64,000 nt of DNA from Liolophura sinensis (Eukaryota; Mollusca; Polyplacophora; Chitonida; Chitonidae): NCBI RefSeq assembly GCF_032854445.1, contig NC_088300.1, positions 81,768,101 to 81,832,100 on the forward strand, given 5' to 3'. The notes beneath the pieces were generated by a model, which did no database searches, was not told the DNA's origin, and worked only from the letters and a program-made list of their open reading frames with translations. Of this stretch, positions 58,301 through 64,000 are shown piece by piece; position 1 is the stretch's first letter, and each line of letters starts with the position of its first letter. The position numbers and the translations under genes were made by a program.

Positions 58301-58493
58301 TCCTTGAACTTGACAAAGACCTTCTCATTGATCGCCACAGGACGACTGCTGAAACATATCCCCTTACAAAAGCTCTCAAAGCGTCGGGCCACGCGTTTCT
58401 CTGAGACAATCTCAATGTTCTCACTGTGTGTAGAGTGGTACTGAAGAGGCCAGGTCAAATCGTTCCTCAGACTGGTCAAGTCACCTGGATGAC
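48928..58493 (-). CDS. Neuralized-like E3 ubiquitin ligase, 5'-incomplete (4 exons)
   Basis: Minus-strand exons 58493-57981, 55750-55223, 50030-49911 and 49364-48928, all phase 1 with GT-AG junctions, giving about 532 residues. Exon 1 is NHR1 ([64 protein letters not shown]). Exon 2 with exon 3 is NHR2 ([53 protein letters not shown]). Exon 4 ends in a C3HC4 RING (CTVC, CGH, CPIC) and [10 protein letters not shown], very close to the NEURL1 C-terminus. Neuralized proteins ubiquitinate Notch ligands such as Delta and promote their endocytosis in the signal-sending cell. The coding start is upstream of 58493 and was not found. Confidence 0.95.
49425..49845. repeat. 50-bp minisatellite in the NHR2-RING intron
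   Basis: About eight units with exact 50-bp spacing: AGGCAAGACACGTGCCCAAC plus AACAGGGCACGGAGGTCACA. Confidence 0.96.
49911..50030 (-). CDS. Neuralized NHR2 end exon
   Basis: Acceptor complement CTTTTTTTCAG, donor CTGG|GTGAGC. Encodes [20 protein letters not shown] and [20 protein letters not shown], the last strands of NHR2. Confidence 0.95.
50080..50260 (-). repeat. Outlying copies of the NHR2-donor repeat
   Basis: Four or five degenerate copies of GCCTGCTTACCTTG-type sequence (complement CAAG|GTAAGC), related to the main array at 54180-55222. Another small cluster is at 53000-53095. Confidence 0.75.
50775..51470. repeat. 21-bp GGA-rich minisatellite
   Basis: About 33 units of GAGGATCATCGGGAGGGTGAG type. 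The plus strand is strongly purine-biased for 700 bp. Seven-codon units make long artificial frames on both strands (Glu/Gly/His-rich, Arg/Ile-rich or Leu-rich). Confidence 0.96.
51540..52985. other. Unique intronic sequence
   Basis: No tandem repeat, exon with splice context or recognisable element seen in this part of the large Neuralized intron. Confidence 0.55.
53491..53828. repeat. Two-copy 170-bp tandem duplication
   Basis: Copy 1 at 53491-53660 and copy 2 at 53661-53828 share GACATCAACAAAACTGAAAG, TCGTGCCCTCAGTCCACTCG and GTTTTCGTTCAG with a few differences. Confidence 0.92.
53857..54056 (-). CDS. Possible first coding exon nested in the Neuralized intron
   Basis: Minus-strand ATG at 54056, then [20 protein letters not shown] and an acidic stretch ([15 protein letters not shown]), ending at a donor-like TGTAG|GTAACG. 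The composition is protein-like; 'SFFSK' followed by an acidic region recalls N-termini of zinc-finger/hAT-derived proteins. That is a weak resemblance. No continuing exon was found, so it may be a retained mobile-element fragment or chance. Confidence 0.3.
54180..55222 (-). repeat. ~30-bp repeat made of the NHR2 splice donor, about 35 copies
   Basis: Minus-strand unit: GGCTTCACACTGACTG + CAGAAG|GTAAGC, meaning the last ~20 bases of the NHR2 exon plus its donor. 54190-54420 is a homogeneous 30-bp block. 54741, 54973 and 55205 are the starts of a 232-bp higher-order repeat, and the last copy includes the genuine exon end at 55223. Confidence 0.95.
55223..55750 (-). CDS. Neuralized NHR2 main exon
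   Basis: Acceptor complement TCTCTTCTTCAG, donor TAGAAG|GTAAGC. A linker ([17 protein letters not shown]) precedes NHR2: [76 protein letters not shown]. Confidence 0.95.
56330..57765. repeat. 28-bp CCACT-rich minisatellite in the NHR1-NHR2 intron
   Basis: About 50 copies of CACTACTACACGTCCACTGC plus CCACTCTC. The plus strand is almost G-free, so plus-strand frames stay open for over 480 codons (Thr/Pro/Leu/His/Ser) without being genes. A poly-T of about 18 lies at 56039-56056. Confidence 0.96.
57981..58493 (-). CDS. Neuralized NHR1 exon
   Basis: Acceptor complement TTTTGTTTCCAG at 58494-58500, donor CCCAG|GTAACG. Encodes [20 protein letters not shown], then the complete NHR1 domain to VAVELVNP. 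It needs an upstream exon ending in a single G. Confidence 0.95.
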
Positions 58494-58504
58494 CTGGAAA
58501 CAAA

Positions 58505-59480
58505 ACAAGCCTGATTAGACACACCTGAACACAAGTCACATGTCATACCCCTGAACACAAGCCTGATGTGACACAGCTCAACACAAACCTGATGTGACAC
58601 ATCTGAACAAAAGTCTGATTTAACACCCCTGAACACAACGCAAATGTTACACACCTGAAAACAAGCCTGATGTCACACACCTTAACACAAACCTGATGTG
58701 ACACATCTGAACATAAGCCCCATGTAACACACTTGAACACAAGGCAAATGTAACACACCTGAAAACAAGAATGATGTCACACACCTGAACACAATCCCTA
58801 TGTAACATACCTGAACACAAGCCTGCTCTGACACACCTGAACATAAGCCCCATGTAACACACCTGAACACAAGGCAAATGTAACACACCTGAAAACAAGA
58901 ATGATGTCACACACCTGAACACAATCCCTATGCAACATACCTGAACACAAGCCTGCTCTGACACACCTGAACATAGGCCCCATGTAACACACCTGAACAC
59001 AAGGCAAATGTAACACACCTGAACACAAGTCACATGTCATACCCCTGAACACAAGCCTGATGTGACACAGCTCAACACAAACCTGATGTGACACATCTGA
59101 ACAAAAGTCTGATTTAACACCCCTGAACACAACGCAAATGTAACACACCTGAAAACAAGAATGATGTCACACACCTGAACACAATCCCTATGCAACATAC
59201 CTGAACACAAGCCTGCTCTGACACACCTGAACATAAGCCCCATGTAACACACCTGAACACAAGGCAAATGTAACACACCTGAAAACAAGAATGATGTCAC
59301 ACAACTGAACATAATCCCTATGTAACATACCTGAACACAAGCCTGCTCTGACACACCTGAACATAAGCCCCATGTAACACACCTGAACACAAGGCAAATG
59401 TTACACACCTGAAAACAAGCCTGATGTGATACACCTAAACACAATCCCCATGTAACCCACCTGAAACAAACGTGACATCA
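58505..59480 (-). repeat. ~25-bp repeat next to the NHR1 acceptor
   Basis: Minus-strand units GACATCAGGCTTGTGTTCAG|GTGTG resemble the sequence leading into the real acceptor (TAATCAGGCTTGTTTTGTTTC then CAG|GTC). A 494-bp higher-order repeat is visible (ACAAGTCACATGTCATACCC at 58531 and 59025). Confidence 0.93.
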
Positions 59481-59889
59481 GGATGAGGTAGAGACATAGG
59501 TATGGGTACCTGCATGCGTTTCTACTTTATAGAGGGTATTCTTTTCCAGCGCCCCCTGAGTTATGTGCGTGTGATCAACCAGGTAAAATATCAGGAAGTG
59601 ATCTGCCCATTGAGGCACGAAGCTACACCCTCACCTGTGTGTACAGATATACTGTTGACAGACTTAGTAGATGTAAGTATTTATGTAGGCCAGTCCTGTC
59701 ACGTGTTCACACAACAGGCAGTCATACTTTTATTGAGCAGTAGTCAGGCATACAAAAGGTAACAGCCAGAACTTGTATGCACATGTATACAGCCCCTGAG
59801 CCAAGGTGTAGGTCAGGGCATTTAGAGCCACAGAGGGACCTATACTGTATGATCTCACCAAACATCATTTTTCTTCTCAGGTGAAAGCG

Positions 59890-60235
59890 ACCTAACATGC
59901 ACCCCCATGAGGCCTAACATGCACCCCTACACAGCCTAACGTGCACCCCCATGAGGCCTAACATGTACCCCTACGCAGCCTAACATGTACCCCTACGCAG
60001 CCTAACATGTACCCCTAAGCAGCCTAACATGTACCCCTATGCAGCCTAACAAGCATCCTTATAAGGCCTGACATGCATCCCCATGAGGCCTGATATGCAC
60101 CCCATGCTACCTAACAAGCACTCCACAAGGCCTAACATGCACCCCACGAGGCCTAACATACATCCTCACGAGGCCTGACATGCATCCCCAGGAGGCCTAA
60201 CATGCACAATCATTTGCCCTAACATGCAAGAACAT
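59890..60235. repeat. ~22-bp minisatellite
   Basis: About 15 copies of GCCTAACATGCACCCCTACGCA with variants. 59480-59890 before it is unique. Confidence 0.93.
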
Positions 60236-60239
60236 TAGG

Positions 60240-62505
60240 TCTATCAAGATGTGTATTTTGTATGAGCTGCTGTACAAGGACCATTCTCTATGAGCTGCTG
60301 TACACAGATCATTTTGTATGAGCTGCTGTACACAGGCCATTTTGTATGAGCTGCTGTATGTGGGTCATTTTGTACTATATGAGCTGCTGTACAAGGACCA
60401 TTTTGTGTAGGCCTCTGTACATGGGCCTTTTTGTATGAGCTGCTGTACATGGGCCTTTTTGTATGAGCTGCTGTACAAGGACCATTTTGCACGAGCCTCT
60501 GTACATGGACCATTTTGTATGAGCTGCTGTACACGGATCTTTTTGTATGAGCTGCTGTACACGGATCTTTCTGTATGAGCTGCTGTACAAGGACCATTTT
60601 GTATGAACTGCTGTACGTGGACAATTTTGTATGAGCTGCTGTACAAGGACTATTTTGTAGGAGCTGCTGTACTTGGACTATTTTGTAGGAGCTGCTGTAT
60701 GTGGACCATTTTGTACAAGCTGCTGTACAAGGACTATTTTGTATGAGCTGCTGTACATGGACCATTTTGTATGAGCTGCTGTACATGGACCATTTTCTAT
60801 GAGCTGCTGTACACAGATCATTTTGTATGAGCTGCTGTACACAGGCCATTTTGTATGAGCTGCTGTACACAGACCATTTTGTAGGAGCTGCTGTACATGG
60901 GTCATTTTGTACTGTATGAGCTGCTGTACAAGGACCATTTTGTGTCGGCCTCTGTACATGGGCCTTTTTGTATGAGCTGCTGTACATGGGCCTTTTTGTA
61001 TGAACTGCTGTACAAGGACCATTTTGCACGAGCCTCTGTACATGGACCATTTTGTATGAGCTGCTGTACACGGATCTTTTTGTATGAGCTGCTGTACACG
61101 GATCTTTCTGTATGAGTTGCTGTACAAGGACTATTTTGTATGAACTGCTGTACGTGGACAATTTTGTATGAGCTGCTGTACAAGGACCATTTTGTACGAG
61201 CCTCTGTACATGGACCATTTTGTATGAGCTGCTGTACAAGGACTATTTTGTAGGAGCTGCTGTACAAGGACCATTTTCTATGAGCTGCTGTATGTGGACC
61301 ATTTTGTATGAGCTGCTGTACAAGGACCATTTTGTAGGAGCTGCTGTACTTGGACTATTTTGTATGAGCTGCTGTATGTGGACCATTTTGTACAAGCTGC
61401 TGTACAAGGACTATTTTGTATGAGCTGCTGTACATGGATCCTTTTGTATGAGCTGCTGTACATGGACCATTTTCTATGAGCCTCTGTACAAGGACCATTT
61501 TCTATGAGCCTCTGTACATGGACCATTTTCTATGAGCTGCTGTACATGGACCATTTTGTATGAACTGCTGTACATGGACTTTTTTGTATGAGCTGCTGTA
61601 CCCAGACCATTTTGTATGAGCTGCTGTACAAGGACTATTTTGTATGAGCTGCTGTACAAGGACCATTTTGTACAAGCTGCTGTACAAGGACCATTCTCTA
61701 TGAGCTGCTGTACACAGATCAGTTTGTATGAGCTGCTGTACACAGGCCATTTTGTATGAGCTGCTGTACACAGACCATTTTGTATGAGCTGCTGTACATG
61801 GGTCATTTTACACTGTATGAGCTGCTGTACAAGGACCATTTTGTGTAGGCCTCTGTACATGGGCCTTTTTGTATGAGCTGCTGTACATGGGCCTTTTTGT
61901 ACGAACTGCTGTACAAGGACCATTTTGCATGAGCCTCTGTTCATGGACCATTTTGTGTAGGCCTCTGTACATGGGCCTTTTTGTATGAGCTGCTGTACAT
62001 GGGCCTTTTTGTACGAACCGCTGTACAAGGACCATTTTGCATGAGCCTCTGTTCATGGACCATTTTGTATGAGCTGCTGTACACGGATCTTTTTGTATGA
62101 GCTGCTGTACACGGATCTTTCTGTATGAGCTGCTGTACAAGAACCATTTTGTATGAACTGCTGTACGTGGACAATTTTGTATGAGCTCCTGTACAAGGAC
62201 CATTTTGTATGAGCCTCTGTACATGGACCATTTTGTATGAGCTGCTGTACAAAGACTATTTTGTAGGAGCTGCTGTACATGGACCATTTTGTAGGAGCTG
62301 CTGTATGTGGACCATTTTGTATGAGCTGCTGTACAAGGACTATTTTGTAGGAGCTGCTGTACATGGACCATTTTGTATGAGCTGCTGTATGTGGACCATT
62401 TTGTACAAGCTGCTGTACATGGACTTTTTTGTATGAGCTGCTGTATAAGGACCATTTTGTATGAGCTGCTGTACAAGGACCATTTTGTATGAGCCTCTGC
62501 CAATT
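60240..62505. repeat. ~29-bp minisatellite, about 78 copies, with higher-order structure
   Basis: Units TTTTGTATGAGCTGCTGTAC plus AAGGACCA, ATGGACCA or ACGGATCT. Ordered series of variants recur (for example ACACAGATCATTTTG near 60305 and 60820). It produces numerous long frames on both strands, none treated as genes. Confidence 0.97.
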
Positions 62506-62509
62506 ACAG

Positions 62510-63060
62510 ATCAATTCCTATGTGTAAGATTCCATGACTATATGCAGCCAGACAGCATTTAAAGTACATATAAATAATGGAGAAATGCACCACATTCCAC
62601 AACACAAGTATACATTTCACAATTTCTTTGATTTTTGTTAAAATTAGTGTATACAGGGCCTAAATGCAGATAATAGTCTTAGATCAGCCATAAGTTTGCC
62701 TATTAGATGTATATATGGGCCTATACAGTACGTTCGGTCTTAGGCTTTTCCTATTTTATATGTACAAGCAAAAATAAGTGGTATATAAAATGTATTTGAC
62801 TCCTACCGTAGACTGGTTTCTTATACTTATCTCTTGTATTAGCCTGTTTACCTATTAGCCTGTACCTTCATGGTACATGTACATAAAGGCAACCATCAGA
62901 GACATTTTGTTTGCCCTACATGCATTTTCACTTGTTCCAGTGTTGTTCCAGCACTTCAAATCTCACAAAATTTGGCCTAAGTAGAATTATTTCAGAGTAG
63001 TGTGCATTTTCAAATGACAACTTACAGTAGATATAGTGATAAGGTTAACAGCATACTTCA
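62510..63060. other. Unique sequence, no gene recognised
   Basis: AT-rich intergenic or intronic sequence. If the Neuralized gene extends this far, its start exon was not identified here. Confidence 0.5.
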
Positions 63061-63064
63061 GTTC

Positions 63065-63810
63065 TAATCAGCAGTTGCTTCAGTTCTGGTCAGCAGCTGC
63101 TTCAGTTCTGGTCTGTAGTTGCTTCAGCTCTAGTCTGTAGTTGCTTCAGCTCTAGTCAGTAGATGCTTCAGTTCTGGTCACTAGTTGCTTCAGTTCTAGT
63201 CAGTAGTTGCTACAGCTCTAGTCAGTAGTTGCTACAGCTCTGGTCAGTAGTTACTACAGCTCTAGTCAGTATTTGATTCAGTTCTAGTCAGTAATTGCTT
63301 GAGCTCTAGTCAGTAGTTGCTTCAGCTCTAGTCACTACCTGCTACAGCTCTAGTCCTTAGTTGCTTCAGTTCTAGTCAGTAATTGCTTCACTTCAAGTCA
63401 GTACCTGCTTCAGCTCTAGTCAGTAGTTGCTTCAGTTCTAGTCAGTACCTGCTTCAGCTCTGGTCAGTAGTTGCTTCAGTTCCAGTCTGTAGTTGCCTCA
63501 GCTCTAGTCAGTAGATGCTTCAGTTCTGGTCACTAGTTGCTTCAGTTCTAGTCAGTAGTTGCTTAAGTTCTAGTCAGTACCTGTTTCAGTTCTAGTCAGT
63601 AGCTGCTTCAGTTCTAGTCAGTAGTTGCTTCAGCTCTGGTCAGTAGTTGCTTCAGTTCCAGTCTGTAGTTGCCTCAGCTCTAGTCAGTAGATGCTTCAGT
63701 TCTGGTCACTAGTTGCTTCAGTTCTAGTCAGTAGTTACTTCAGCGCTAGCCACTAGTTGCTACAGCTCTAGTCAGTAGTTGCTTCAGTTCTGGTCATCAG
63801 TTGCTAGGAG
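63065..63810. repeat. ~22-bp minisatellite
   Basis: About 33 copies of GTTGCTTCAGTTCTAGTCAGTA with C/T and A/G variants. 63810-64000 is unique. Confidence 0.95.
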
Positions 63811-64000
63811 TGACTAGAGCGACTAGAATGACTAGGAGTTTCCATGTGCATGATGTATCCAAGTGAAGTAAGCAGTTCATGCGCAAACAACAGAACGTGT
63901 ATAGGTAACATGAAAAATAACATGAACATGTGCTTCTGTGCATTCTTGGGATTTGACTATGAAACAAGGTTTAGCAGTATCAGGTTACACAATGAACATC

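Noticed and set aside
60244..62514. Multiple long frames with SSSYKMVHVQQL-type repeats
   Set aside because: Products of the ~29-bp array, simultaneously open in several frames.

Overview
This window is animal nuclear DNA, most likely from a mollusc or a related lophotrochozoan. The evidence is spliced genes with GT-AG introns, tRNA-headed SINEs of a kind I associate with molluscs and relatives, a mariner remnant, a solo LTR, and a very high load of minisatellites. By hand tally about half of the 64 kb is tandem repeat with units of roughly 17 to 83 bp. I cannot name the species.

Three spliced genes can be reconstructed. (1) 10406-15447, plus strand: six exons of an alpha/beta-hydrolase-like protein without a visible 5' end. 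Its nucleophile elbow reads GHGHGG, with Gly where Ser is expected. (2) 32628-44283, plus strand: a complete six-exon, 310-residue short-chain dehydrogenase of the retinol dehydrogenase 11-14 type, with all catalytic motifs. All five of its introns and its 3' UTR carry different minisatellites. (3) 58493-48928, minus strand: a Neuralized E3 ubiquitin ligase (NHR1, NHR2, C-terminal RING), lacking only its first coding exon(s).

Layout: 1-3800 is dominated by a 47/70-bp array, ending at a possible terminal exon (3822-3977). 4210-6270 is an 83-bp array. 7150-10400 holds a SINE, a mariner remnant and a 28-bp array. 10400-15850 is the hydrolase gene. 16140-21575 is a run of six or more arrays interrupted by two SINEs. 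21679-22427 is a solo LTR. 22430-26040 is mostly unique sequence without recognisable genes. 26050-30905 is arrays again. 31257-31520 is a SINE with perfect target-site duplications. 31690-45075 is the dehydrogenase gene. 45410-48400 is small arrays. 48928-58493 is the Neuralized gene. 58505-63805 is arrays, probably in its 5' intron.

The most interesting pattern is that several minisatellites look as if they grew from exon-intron junctions. Each unit contains a copy of the neighbouring splice site plus some exon sequence, and the functional site is the terminal unit. This is clearest at the hydrolase exon 2 acceptor (six 52-bp units), the Neuralized NHR2 donor (about 35 donor copies and a 232-bp higher-order repeat running into coding sequence) and the dehydrogenase first exon (units carrying the start codon). 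Weaker cases are the Neuralized NHR1 acceptor, the hydrolase exon 4 acceptor and the 3822 exon. The three genes have no evident shared pathway; what they share is this repeat architecture.
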